Source of the DNA: Ostrinia nubilalis
Taxonomy: Eukaryota; Arthropoda; Insecta; Lepidoptera; Crambidae
Length of the DNA: 64,000 bases
NCBI RefSeq assembly: GCF_963855985.1
Contig: NC_087105.1
Span: forward strand, 6,388,501 to 6,452,500
Direction: 5' to 3'
Shown: positions 49,922-59,728 of the stretch, piece after piece
Layout: each line of letters starts with the position of its first letter
How positions within the stretch are numbered: the stretch's first letter is position 1
Translations under genes and position numbers: made by a program
The notes under the pieces: model-generated
Databases searched by the model: none
Told to the model about the DNA's origin: nothing
What the model saw: the letters and a program-made list of their open reading frames with translations, nothing else

Positions 49922-50004
49922 GAGAGATACGAAGTATAATTAATGATTAAACGAACTTACCTTAAGTGATGTTCTATCATAATTATACGAAGGCTTCGTC
50001 TGAA

Positions 50005-50144
50005 GAGATTAGAATACTTGTAGTAGCACGTATTGTGTGGCCATTCATACGCTATAGTTGAGAGATAAATAAAAATATAATGAAAAAAATATTATGTGCA
50101 AGCTGTACTTTTCGTATGGCAACATCGGGATCGCCATTTTCATT
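50005..50144. repeat. DIRS element B left inverted terminal repeat
   Basis: 140 bp from GAGATTAGAATACTTG to CCATTTTCATT, repeated inverted at 54887-55026 with almost no differences over the length I compared. Confidence 0.92.
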
Positions 50145-50201
50145 TAGTTCAGAGTATGATTGGTTTTTCTTAGTGCAGTGGGATAAAGGGGTTGGGAGGG
50201 A

Positions 50202-50314
50202 GCTAATCTCTTCAGACGAAGCCTTCGTATAATTATGATAGAACATCACTTAAGGTAAGTTCGTTTAATCATTAATTATACTTTGCTTCGTCTTCGAGAT
50301 TAGAATACTTGTAG
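50202..50314. repeat. DIRS element B internal complementary region (circle-junction template)
   Basis: The first ~75 bases are the reverse complement of the element's left end (49941-50015) and the remaining ~40 of its right end (55009-55047), fused without a gap at ...ATCATTA/ATTATAC. Known: in DIRS-1 such a region lets the copied DNA close into a circle. It lies between the recombinase stop and the left ITR, as in DIRS-1. Confidence 0.9.
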
Positions 50315-50522
50315 ATCTTTAGAGTTAAGAAAAACCAAGATGTATAAGATAGTTTCTTATTATTTGGATAATTACAAAAAAAATAATAACACAAACAAAT
50401 TCTTGTAATAAATATTTAAAATATTAAACAAAAGTTAGATATTTCAGCATTAACAGATTATAACATAAATAAGCATTGTTATTTAATCATTTAAACTTTA
50501 TATGATAATAACACCTATTGAA

Positions 50523-51536
50523 TTATGACAAATCATTTTGATTTAAAATTGATATGGCAAAATCATTACTATTATCAGTAATTATCGATTTATGGTAAAA
50601 TCTGGCAAATACGTTAGATGAATCAGACCAACCAGCGGTTCTTCTTATGACATCGATACTAACGCCGCAATTGTGAGCGGTGGATGTTGACGCATGTCTG
50701 GTTGAGTGGGCAGTAAAAATATTTGTGTCGATGCCACTTTTTTGTAAAACTTCCTTAATCCAACGACTGATTGATTGTGAACATACAGCGTTATATGGAC
50801 TTTTGAAGCTGATAAATAACTGATCATTGTTTCTAAGGCAATGAGTTCTGTTTTTATAATCGAGTAATGTAGTTGCAGGGCAAATTTTTTGATTTTCCTG
50901 AAAAAAGGGTAATACTAAAAGTGGTTGAGTAGTACGAGGTCGTGAAGTTTTTATCAAATCTGTTATTTTTATAATTATTTTTTCATCTGGAATGACCTCA
51001 ATGTTTTGAACTTTTATTTTACTTAAAGTTTGTACACGGTGTGCAGTAACAAGTGCTAGTAAGGTTACAACTTTTTTAGTTAATAATTCTATGCTAATTT
51101 CATCATGTGGGTACCAATTTTCAAGAAAATTCAAAACAGTCGTTGGATTCCAGGTTATATTATATTTGGGCATTGGTGGACGTAAACGATAAAAACCCTT
51201 AAACAATCGAGTTATTCGGTCATCAGTTCCTATTTTTGTGCTAATAATTAAAGATAATGCAGATCTATAGCTGTTTAGCGAACCGTATTGAACACCTGTA
51301 TTAAACATTTCTGTCAAAAAAAATATAACTTGTGGCACTGATGCTGCGAATGTATCAATATTATGTAATTTACAAAAATTAAACCATTTTTTGAAAGCAA
51401 CGCCATATTGTTTTGTTGTGCTCTCTGACAATGAAGCACACATTATGTCTAGGGCACTTGCTGGAATGCTTCTTCTTGAAAGTGCCGAGCGGATAATTTC
51501 CCGGCTATTAAGGTGACTTTGTGGTGCAGTTGTCTG
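50523..51536 (-). CDS. DIRS element B tyrosine recombinase
   Basis: Integrates the circular DNA intermediate by site-specific recombination. From the ATG at 51443 there are 306 residues. Catalytic residues visible: Arg136 (TAHRVQTLSK), the HxxR box His246/Arg249 (AHSTRHAS), Trp272 in the place often held by His (AGWSDSS), and nucleophile Tyr283 (RFYHK). The frame is open upstream of that ATG to 51536 in the -1 frame relative to pol, and this extension (ending SIPASALDIM) looks like the usual N-terminus of DIRS recombinases, so the true start may lie inside pol. The pol stop TAG is 5 nt before ATG 51443, so reinitiation is also possible. No good slip heptamer lies in this second overlap. Confidence 0.92.
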   Translation of the reverse strand, partial: QTTAPQSHLNSREIIRSALSRRSIPASALDIMCASLSESTTKQYGVAFKKWFNFCKLHNIDTFAASVPQVIFFLTEMFNTGVQYGSLNSYRSALSLIISTKIGTDDRITRLFKGFYRLRPPMPKYNITWNPTTVLNFLENWYPHDEISIELLTKKVVTLLALVTAHRVQTLSKIKVQNIEVIPDEKIIIKITDLIKTSRPRTTQPLLVLPFFQENQKICPATTLLDYKNRTHCLRNNDQLFISFKSPYNAVCSQSISRWIKEVLQKSGIDTNIFTAHSTRHASTSTAHNCGVSIDVIRRTAGWSDSSNVFARFYHKSIITDNSNDFAISILNQNDLS

Positions 51537-53563
51537 TTAGGAACAGATAACAAAACGTTAGAATTAATTCCGAGAGTAAGCGTGTCACTACATAAGCTTT
51601 TAAATACAGGGAACCACGGTTGAGTGGGCCAAAGGGGAACAACAACTATGCCTTCTGCATTATCTGTGATAATTTTTCGTATCGTTTTTAAGATTACTGA
51701 TATTGGTGGAAAAGCATAAAAATTTAATTGACTCCAATTTATAGTAAAAGCGTTAATTGCTAGCGCCCCAGGGTCTCTGTGCCAAGAGACATACTGTTTA
51801 CATTTAGTGTTTAATCTCGTTGCAAATAAATCGATATCTGGTTTTCCGAAGTGTTTCTCAATTTTGCAGAAGGCATCGTTGTTTAGCTCCCACTCGGTAT
51901 CAGGATGTGATCGCCGTGACTCCACATCAGCAACTTCGTTGTCTTGTGAACTAATATAAGATGCATAAACATAGATATTCCTTTCTTCGCACCATTTCCA
52001 AAGTTTCCTTGTAACGCTTGTAAGATGTGGAAAACGTATACCGCCCATTTTGTTAATATATGAAATGGCGGTAGTATTGTCGATGCGAAGAAGTATTTGA
52101 CAATCTTTAAGATTTTTTGCAAAAACTAATAAACCAAAATATGCAGCCAAAATTTCTAAAAAGTTTATGTGCATATTTCTTTCGTCCTTGTTCCATTGAC
52201 CATTAGCTGTTTCCTTGCCACATGCTGCCCCCCACCCTGTTTTGCTGGCATCAGTAAAAATTTCCAAGGTATAATAATCGTCCCTTATTGGATTAACAGA
52301 ACTTACGATATTCGTTTGCCACCATTTAAGATCATCAAATAAATATTCGGGAATTGTCATAAAGCTATCATAATTTTCAGTTTTTTCTAAGGCTAAATAT
52401 TTGCAGCGTTCTATATTTTTGGTGTATAACCAGCCATATTGAATTGCGGGGCAAGATGAGGCGAGGAGACCAGCTAATCGAGCGAATTGACGTATAGTAC
52501 ATCTTTTCAGTTTTAAGTAGTTTGATACTTCTTGTTTTATTAAAATCCTTTTTTCCGGTGTGAGAGCAATGTGAAAATTGTGCGTATCGATTATGAACCC
52601 CAAGTATTTACACGTATTACTAGGTGTCAATACACTTTTTTCATAGTTTATAATAAAACCCAGTGATTCTAGAATGGATACTGTTTGCCTAACATTTTGC
52701 TCACAGTTTTTAAATGAATCAGCTATTAGACATAGATCATCTAAGTATATTGATGAGATATATCCTAGAGATCTTAGTAAATATATCACAGGCTTCATCA
52801 ATTTGGTAAAAACTAACGGTGCTGTATTTAGCCCGAACGGAAGCACATTGAATTCATACAATTTTTCATTAAATGTAAAACGGAGAAACTTTTTGAAGTC
52901 ATCATGTATTGGCAACAAAAAGTAGGCATCCTTTAAATCAATTGTACATAAAAATGAATTTTTTGAAATTAATTTTATCGTAGTTCTTAGATCTTCCATT
53001 TTAAAGTGATTGGTCGGTATAAATTTGTTTAATGATTTTAGATTTAATATAAAACGTTTTTTCCCATTAGGTTTAGAAATTAAGAAAATACTTGATATAT
53101 ATTGTAATTCACATGATGTACATTCAGATATCGCGCCCGATTCTATAAGTTCATCTATAGCAAATTGAAAATCAATCAGTTCGTCATGGGAATAATTTTT
53201 TGGTAATGGAATAAAATCCTGTTTAGGAATCGTAAGAAAAGGTATTTTATACCCTTCTTTGATCCACGATAATATTAAACTATCATTAGTAAGTAAGCGC
53301 CATCTTTCGTGAAAATAAGACAATCTGCCGGCGGTATGACGTACCTCGTCTACCGGCGTGTCTGAGTCTGCCCGCGCGAGCGCTGCGGCGGCGCTAGCGG
53401 CGTCCGCTGGTGCCCGGAGGCCGCGCTCGGCGGGGGCGCTTGCGTCGGATGAGGAGCTTGGTATCGGCGAGGTTGCTGCGTCGCAGGTGTTGACCTCCTT
53501 ACTCCCGCCTGCCTCGTAAACGGAAGCGGAGGCTTTGAGTTTAAAAAACGTTGTTGACCGGGT
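51449..53563 (-). CDS. DIRS element B pol: reverse transcriptase, RNase H, methylase-like domain
   Basis: Copies element RNA into DNA. Counting from the TTG codon at 53323 (624 residues to the stop): RT core with TIDLKDAY (Asp129), LPFG 161-164 and the catalytic YLDD 193-196; RNase H with FTDAS (Asp358), Glu390, Asp415 and a final Asp near 466; then about 494-572 a DLFATR...NFYAFPP...WPTQPWFP segment resembling the Dam-type adenine methylase-like domain of DIRS elements. There is no ATG where the conserved start should be. The frame is open upstream to 53563, overlaps the end of gag by 214 nt and is in the -1 frame, so I extend the feature there. Expression by ribosomal frameshifting at 53548-53542 is inferred. 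No stop or frameshift interrupts it. Confidence 0.92.
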   Translation of the reverse strand, partial: TRSTTFFKLKASASVYEAGGSKEVNTCDAATSPIPSSSSDASAPAERGLRAPADAASAAAALARADSDTPVDEVRHTAGRLSYFHERWRLLTNDSLILSWIKEGYKIPFLTIPKQDFIPLPKNYSHDELIDFQFAIDELIESGAISECTSCELQYISSIFLISKPNGKKRFILNLKSLNKFIPTNHFKMEDLRTTIKLISKNSFLCTIDLKDAYFLLPIHDDFKKFLRFTFNEKLYEFNVLPFGLNTAPLVFTKLMKPVIYLLRSLGYISSIYLDDLCLIADSFKNCEQNVRQTVSILESLGFIINYEKSVLTPSNTCKYLGFIIDTHNFHIALTPEKRILIKQEVSNYLKLKRCTIRQFARLAGLLASSCPAIQYGWLYTKNIERCKYLALEKTENYDSFMTIPEYLFDDLKWWQTNIVSSVNPIRDDYYTLEIFTDASKTGWGAACGKETANGQWNKDERNMHINFLEILAAYFGLLVFAKNLKDCQILLRIDNTTAISYINKMGGIRFPHLTSVTRKLWKWCEERNIYVYASYISSQDNEVADVESRRSHPDTEWELNNDAFCKIEKHFGKPDIDLFATRLNTKCKQYVSWHRDPGALAINAFTINWSQLNFYAFPPISVILKTIRKIITDNAEGIVVVPLWPTQPWFPVFKSLCSDTLTLGINSNVLLSVPNRQLHHKVTLIAGKLSARHFQEEAFQQVP

Positions 53564-54801
53564 TTATTTTGTGTATAGTTTGCAGGTCTAGGCTGGCTCG
53601 GTGCTGAAGTCTTCATTTCAGCTCCAGATTTATTAATTGCTTTTGCAGATCTTAGAGTGTCCGATAGCTTTTCCCCAAATAGAAAACTGTCGATATCCGT
53701 GGTATATAAGTGGTCCTTAATATCCTTTTTTATGGTAGAAGTTACGAAACTTCGACGAGCCATAGACTCGACATATTGAGAATCGCATAGGAGCCTAATC
53801 CCATCGATCAGTAACTTAATAACCTCAGCATCCTTGGTTTGACTTGCGAATATTTTCGTCAAGGCCTGACTAATACAAGATATTGCAGTTGCTTGTTGGT
53901 TTTGTTTCGATTCGATAACCTTGTCTTTTTTAACCAGATTATCGGATAATGCAGCTTTTACTTCGGGATTTAAACTTGGGGCGCCAATCTTCAAACAGTT
54001 TTCCGGTAGATGGTGTTTTTCAAGTAGATCCTTTTTCATATCTTTAGAAAGGCCCGTAGTGGCAATATGTTCCCAACGAACGGCGAGTTCAGCTTGTATG
54101 GCCGGCCCATAGGTTTTATTTTTGGAAGGAGTTTCACCTAATAGTTCCATAATGCTTTCATCCAAGACAATGGCAGGTTCTGATGATGCTGTCGATGTCG
54201 TAGGTAGATTAGGGTCCGTGCTTAAAAGGTCAGGTTGTGTGATCTGTAACGTGGAATCTTGGATTCCCGTAGGAGATAACTCAGTTGTGTTATTTCCATC
54301 ATCAATAATGTGTTCATTTTCGATAGTACACTCCGCAGATTCTTCATGGTGGGTGTCTAAAAAAGAGAGCAATAGTACGTACTTAGACAAAAAAGATACT
54401 ATGCGCTCGTAAAGTAGGTCACAGGCTCATGACCTGTACTCAATAAAAAGTTGCGAAGGTATCATCCTCATAAGATGAACTCAACGCTTATTTTAATTGT
54501 AAAATAACATAATACAAGGCGATAGTCTTATAAACTACCCTCAAGTATTTTTATTGTGAAGGCTGCACTCTCGACCGAAGTGCGCTCAACACATACATAT
54601 TGTACACATATAACTATGTATTATATTAGAAATAGTAACAGTATAAATACCTTCTTGTAATGACAACGCTAGATTTGAATCCTCAGAAGTTACACTCGAA
54701 GACCTCTTTCGAGTACGTCTTTTCAACTTCTTTTCTAGCTTTTTTATCTTCCGTAGAATGTAATCATCACTATCACAATCCTTGTTCTTGCGTTTAGGCA
54801 T
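53350..54801 (-). CDS. DIRS element B gag-like ORF, two exons
   Basis: Proposed exons 54801-54651 and 54356-53350 join in frame. The first ends ...GAA G|GTATTT, the second follows ...TTTTTTAG|AC, and a Lys/Arg-rich start runs into an acidic Thr/Ser-rich segment, giving 385 residues. Residues 1-35 are strongly basic with a short coiled-coil-like Lys/Glu run. The last ~90 residues are Pro/Gln/Arg-rich. No CCHC zinc knuckle is visible, which is usual for DIRS gag. Known role: binding and packaging element RNA. Without the intron, exon 1 reads into a stop after about 20 more codons, and exon 2 would need a poorly placed start, so splicing is the simpler reading. The last 214 nt overlap the pol frame. 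Confidence 0.8.
53542..53548 (-). promoter_or_regulatory. Candidate -1 ribosomal frameshift site U UUU UUA
   Basis: The minus strand reads CG T TTT TTA AAC with gag codons CGT TTT TTA AAC, an in-register X XXY YYZ heptamer. The pol frame is -1 to gag and its last upstream stop (53566-53564) lies only five codons before the site. Nine bases downstream, CCTCCGC can pair with GGCGGGAG or GGAGG further on, a possible stimulatory stem. Function is inferred. Confidence 0.75.
54357..54650 (-). other. Intron in DIRS gag
   Basis: This 294-nt stretch on the minus strand begins GTATTT, ends with a T-rich run and AG, and carries stops. Removing it joins two gag parts in the same frame, with the junction codon G|AC = Asp. 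Seen from splice-site consensus only; no transcript was examined. Confidence 0.7.
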
Positions 54802-54886
54802 TTTTAAACAACTTTTGGATAGTAACTTGACGGTTTAAACAAAAAGAAATAGTGAGACGTAGTGAACGGCCGAGCACTTGAACGCG

Positions 54887-55026
54887 AATGAAAATGGCGA
54901 TCCCGATGTTGCCATACGAAAAGTACAGCTTGCACATAATATTTTTTTCATTATATTTTTATTTATCTCTCAACTATAGCGTATGAATGGCCACACAATA
55001 CGTGCTACTACAAGTATTCTAATCTC
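54887..55026. repeat. DIRS element B right inverted terminal repeat
   Basis: Inverted partner of 50005-50144. It lies just upstream of the gag start, so it should carry the element promoter (inference). Confidence 0.92.
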
Positions 55027-55265
55027 GAAGACGAAGCAAAGTATAATCAACAAATTACTTGCTCAGTGATAGTGATTCAACTAGCAGCCGCCCGCGATTT
55101 CGTCATATTATTTTCAATCCTTTAATAAATAAATTCCGTTCTTAGTGGATATCTACACCCTATAAGGAAACCTACCTGCCAAATTTCAAGTTTGTAAGTG
55201 TTAGTTAATACCGGCCGGCACCAATACCTATCAAAATTGTAATTAGCTATTACCTTGACAAACTG

Positions 55266-55506
55266 AGACAAACGTTTAGGTATTCAGTTTGGCAATTTGG
55301 CATTCAGTCAAATACTTCAGTTTTTCATAAATTATGCTGTAAAAAATGGCTTTTAAATAATTTTTGCCAGGGGGGACAACAGTCCTCAAATCATTGATTA
55401 AAAATCTAGTCCTGTTGTCTCCCCTAGCCAGGGGGGACAACAGGATTTCGAAATCCTGTTGGCTCCCCTAGGGGGGCCAAGCAGGGGGGACAACAGGACT
55501 GCACCA
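55266..55506. repeat. Right arm of split TIR element
   Basis: Inverted partner of 43971-44212, ending ...GGACTGCACCA. Confidence 0.85.
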
Positions 55507-58500
55507 TAGGGCGGTGAGTCAATCGGATATTAGAGTCAATATTGTCAAGGAAGAAATTGTAGAAAAACTTTATTTAAAATGTAGGAATGATGTTATTTAC
55601 AAATAAGGAAGGTAATATTTGAGTTCTAATGAAAGCAAACTTGTTTGTTTGCTTTATTTTTTACATTTATTTCTATTTACCTAAGTAGGTACTAATATCA
55701 ATTTCCTTATTGCCTTATTTCAACAACTGCCTTCTTTTTCCACAGTGTTTACTTTGATGTTGTGCCACCATTTTATTTAATCAAAATTTGGACTCATTTC
55801 ACCTAGCTTTAATAACTATTATTGTTTATTATTAGATTGTGTAGACCATTTCTCAAACATGTTTTACTACAGGATTCATGTTAAAACAGTTGATGGTACC
55901 CTAAATAACTAATTAGCCTTAATAAGTTGTTATATTCGCTTTAATTAGCCCGAAAAAGAAGGCATTAAAATACAGACTCTTGGATAAGCAGGTATAGGTA
56001 AGCGACTGGAATCCGCCTGCCCGCTGCGTTCCTGGAATGCCCGATATTGGAATTTGAATGGAATTTTCGACATCGACGTTACTCTTTCACTTTGTCGAAG
56101 AAATCCTTTGTTATGTACTGTGCAATACTGTTGTGCGATATTAAAATGATATAAGGATTGAATATTTGCCATAACAGCTGTGTTATGTAATATGTATGCT
56201 CAGTAGAAGTCGTCTGCCACAAGGTTGAGTAAGAATTTCAGTAATGTTATTAGGCTTTTTTTGCTGTTTAAATCCTTAACTTTGTTTCTCATCTGATAAA
56301 GCAAGTGTTGAAGACATTGAAATGTGAAAATATGAGTAGCTCAAAGTTTTCGTATTATGTTTAAGATTTTTGATGCGATAATTTCTTGAAGGGAGTTGGA
56401 AAAAAAAGATATGTATGCGATAAATATTTTATTTATTTACTTTACACAAACCTGGTTCTCACATAGATACGTAGTTGTTTTATGTACAGGTTACAATCAT
56501 ATTGTCATAAAAACATTCAATAAAAATTGACTAGAGTTTTGATGATATCTACAAAATGTATTTACAAAGGTAAGCTCCCAATTAGAGTAGATATTACATA
56601 TCAGTCTAACAAGGATATTATTTACATCATTATCTAGAAGGTTTCACGTACAATTGGCTAAAGAGATTTAACTATCATTATTTAAGTTTTCCATAGAAAT
56701 AAAGTGCGATCTGAAAAGGAAATGTAGAGTCACGTACATCTCAACTCCAGGGTGTTCAAGAAAATTGAATAGCATTTTAAATAGCTCACAATGGTTCTAT
56801 AGAGAAGAAGCAATAATATGAGTGTTCTTATAATAAAAACCATTCCACTTAGGTATGTGTTACTTCTTTAAATGTTTATAATGTAGGTAAGTAGATTGTT
56901 GCATAAATCATGTGCAACATGACGTACCTAAGTAACTTGTACCTTTCACGTTCCTCAGTAGTTTTAAGAACTGAAATACTCTTTTTGCTGATCACCCTGT
57001 AGACTTTCAAACCGCAATCTATTTTAGTAATAATACATACATTTTATGCAGTTAAAACAAAAAAAATATAGATATTTAATGTTAAAAAAATAAGAAGGAT
57101 ACATAAATATTTGAATTCATAAATTGAGAGATTACAACATGTTATTTTATACGAGAATTTTACTGAAGTGATGAGTCACAATATTTATTCACAACTCTAC
57201 ATCGATTACGCTATTTCTTACAAATACGGAATTTCTTCTTGTAAAGTACGGAGTAAAATGTTACGGTTATTTTATAGGTAACTTAATCTTAAATGTAAAT
57301 GGCAGTCAAGTTAATTAGAGTAACACTGATTAAGCTGTGGTAAAATAATTACTTAGGTATATCCTCAAACAATAATTATTGTTCAACTTATTAATTAGCT
57401 ATTTTGGCACATTTTATTTGAAAACTGTAACAATAGATAGTCGTAAGTCGAAATGCCCATCATGGAATATACTTACATGACTATTATGTTAATTCGATTA
57501 TTTTTGGCTTTTGCTATTTTTACCCAATTAATTAGCACATTCATGTACCTTAATATGGATTAGTTTTACAGACGCTAATACCATATCAGAATTACACATT
57601 TTTGTTGCAGAATCGTATTATTTTATCTATCTCATAAAATGCCATAGTGTTTAAATTGACGTGCCGACGTCTGTTCAAACCAGTTTAATTAATGTCCAGA
57701 ATGGTATCTGCCTGTTTACTGAGTAAATTAAATAAATCCAGTCTCAGAATAAATAATGGTAGTACTTATCTAATCTTAGCGTTAAAACTTAAAAATAGTT
57801 TTACAACTATTTTTTTTTCTTGCATGACCCACAACAAACCTACACATAGGTACGCATGCTTTAAACGGCAAATCATAGATTGAACACAGAAATTAATAAT
57901 TTCCCCAATGAACATTGAACTTTTTATTAGAATACCAAAAAGGTTGGTTTATTAACTTTACTGCACGTAAAAAAGGTTCAAATAGTTCAAAATCCAGCAG
58001 GAAACTGCAATGTTGGCAGGTTTATGTACTGTCGCTTGTACGATAATTTCCGCATGCAAAATTCGTTGATACCTGACGGAGAATTAATTTATTTTATAGG
58101 CTATAACCGAATTAATAACGGGCAGCGAACTCAATGATCCAAAATTCGGTTTCCGCCGCAAAACGAGCATGTAAATATCCGTACATGTACTGTACATAAT
58201 GGCCGGTGGAATTAGGCCATTCCACACAAACATGTATTGTAGAGGCCCAGTTTTTCACCGACAGGGACAGTCGTATAGGTTTTTTGCTATGTACCTACTT
58301 AGGTACAAATTTCAGGAATTAAAGACAATAATGACACATTGGCTAACGTCGTTATGTTTCCCATTTGCATTTGGTACGTATTTATTATGTTAGAGAGCGT
58401 CGTGCTACTATGGTGAATTGGTGATGTAAATAATGTCTCTGAAGTCTTGGATGCACCAGAGGCAAATGGGTCAATGTCGCTAAACAACACCTGAAATATC

Positions 58501-59728
58501 CGGGAGATAAAATCGTAGGGTGTGGTTTGTGGTTGTTGTCGAAACAGGATCTCACATCATGAAACTGATATTTTACCTTCATTTATTGATTATATCAATT
58601 TGTTATTTACCTTCGTTAATTTGATGAAAATAGAACGCAAATGGGTAGGTAAAGTCCCTAATTGGCAATTTGGAATATTTTACAAACTGTCAAAACAACT
58701 CATGAATAACACACGGTTATTTTTTGGTAGGTAAGCATAAGTAAGTATTATTTGAAATGTATTTTAGTAATACATTATTTTATTATTTTTCACATTCAGA
58801 TATCGTATCAAATCAATATTTTATGCAAAGTGATTGCCACATTCCGATTTTGTGTCATTTCAGCTATAAGCAACCTTTATGGGTACATTCAGTACCTTTA
58901 TGGGGCAAAGTTCGCCATTATCTTGAGTGGTATAGGAAAGAAGCAACACAAGAGTTATCTAAAAGCGATGTCAGAACTAATAAAACCTAAGTGTTGTACT
59001 CAAATAGTTTTATGAAGACCCTAATCGCGAGTTATTTGTTACACATAAAGTTTGCCACTCGGAAAGTTTTCCCTGATTACGTGTGGGATTATCTTTTGGA
59101 CACATACATTGTTCTAGGCGCGAATCTTGACGTGTGTATTGGATTTTGTTATCACAATAAAACTGATACTTATTAGACTTTCAACATCTAGGTATTTTGT
59201 GCCTCGTACTGTCCATGAAATAAACCTTAACAGTGTTTTTAGGAAGTGAACTTGCTGAAAGGAAGAAATTGAATGAGTAAGCTGCTTCAGAATACAATTC
59301 CTGGAATAGTTCCTATGACGTCACAATCATAATAAAATTTAAAGATTACATAAAGGTTTGTATTCTAAAATAACGCTCATACTCGTGCACATTTTCATGC
59401 ATGTCAATAAAAATCAATATTAAGTTCACTCATAGGCTTGATTCGTTTCTTAATAAAGAAAGATGCGAATCCAAAGCGGGTTGCCGATAGCAGCTGCCGA
59501 TGGCACGACTGGTTTAAATGTAGCTGCTTTAATCCTTCAAGATCCGCGAATCTAGACACAATAGATAATCAATTGTTATGACATTAATTAATGCCGTCTG
59601 GGACTCAAGCGGTTAAGCAGTCTACTTTGGAATAGCACCTTTATACAACATCGTTTTAGAATACAAGCCTAAAGTTTGACATTTCATTGGGTGCCGTCGG
59701 ATGTGGTTCGACTGTGAGCGGTTGACCG
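55507..59728. other. Intergenic DNA downstream of the Dscam-like gene
   Basis: AT-rich, only short unsupported frames. The 3' UTR of the Dscam-like gene must start here, but several AATAAA-type words occur and I cannot choose one. Confidence 0.5.

Larger units (their letters stand above)
44846..49940 (-). mobile_element. Decayed DIRS-like element A, with ITRs and circle-junction region
   Basis: Seen: 165-bp inverted repeats (44903-45067 and 49757-49921), outer tails 44846-44902 and 49922-49940, and an internal complementary region 45128-45242 equal to the reverse complement of right end plus left end. The right end finishes in GTATAAT, like element B. Its minus strand keeps recognisable but broken pieces of pol in the right order (RT about 47.5 kb, RNase H about 46.9 kb, methylase-side segment about 46.7 kb). 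A GC-rich patch (48.05-48.16 kb) sits where B has the end of gag. No long open frame remains and I could not recognise the recombinase (expected 45.3-46.4 kb). It is a relative of B, not a recent copy of it. Confidence 0.88.
49941..55047 (-). mobile_element. Complete-looking DIRS-like tyrosine-recombinase retrotransposon (element B)
   Basis: Seen: 140-bp inverted terminal repeats at 50005-50144 and 54887-55026, unequal outer tails (49941-50004 and 55027-55047), and gag, pol and tyrosine recombinase reading leftwards. An internal complementary region (50202-50314) equals the reverse complement of the right end joined to the left end. This fixes the ends to within a few bases: the right end finishes in GTATAAT and the left end starts TAATG. 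Known: DIRS elements replicate through a circular DNA and integrate with their own recombinase, so they make no target-site duplication, and none is visible here. The element abuts element A on its left. All three main frames are open over their full lengths, so it may have been active recently. Confidence 0.92.
43971..55506. mobile_element. TIR element (~1.33 kb) split by the two DIRS elements
   Basis: Inverted arms of about 241 bp, 43971-44212 and 55266-55506, start TGGTGCAGTCCTGTTGTC. Removing elements A and B leaves ~1.33 kb. The arms contain several copies of CTGTTGTCCCCCCTGGC and a perfect palindrome centred on ATTTCGAAAT. No transposase and no convincing target duplication is visible, so the superfamily is unknown. 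The internal part at 44.60-44.84 kb is itself a copy of the common lepidopteran 'cgaagtcgcgggcatagctagt' element. Confidence 0.8.
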
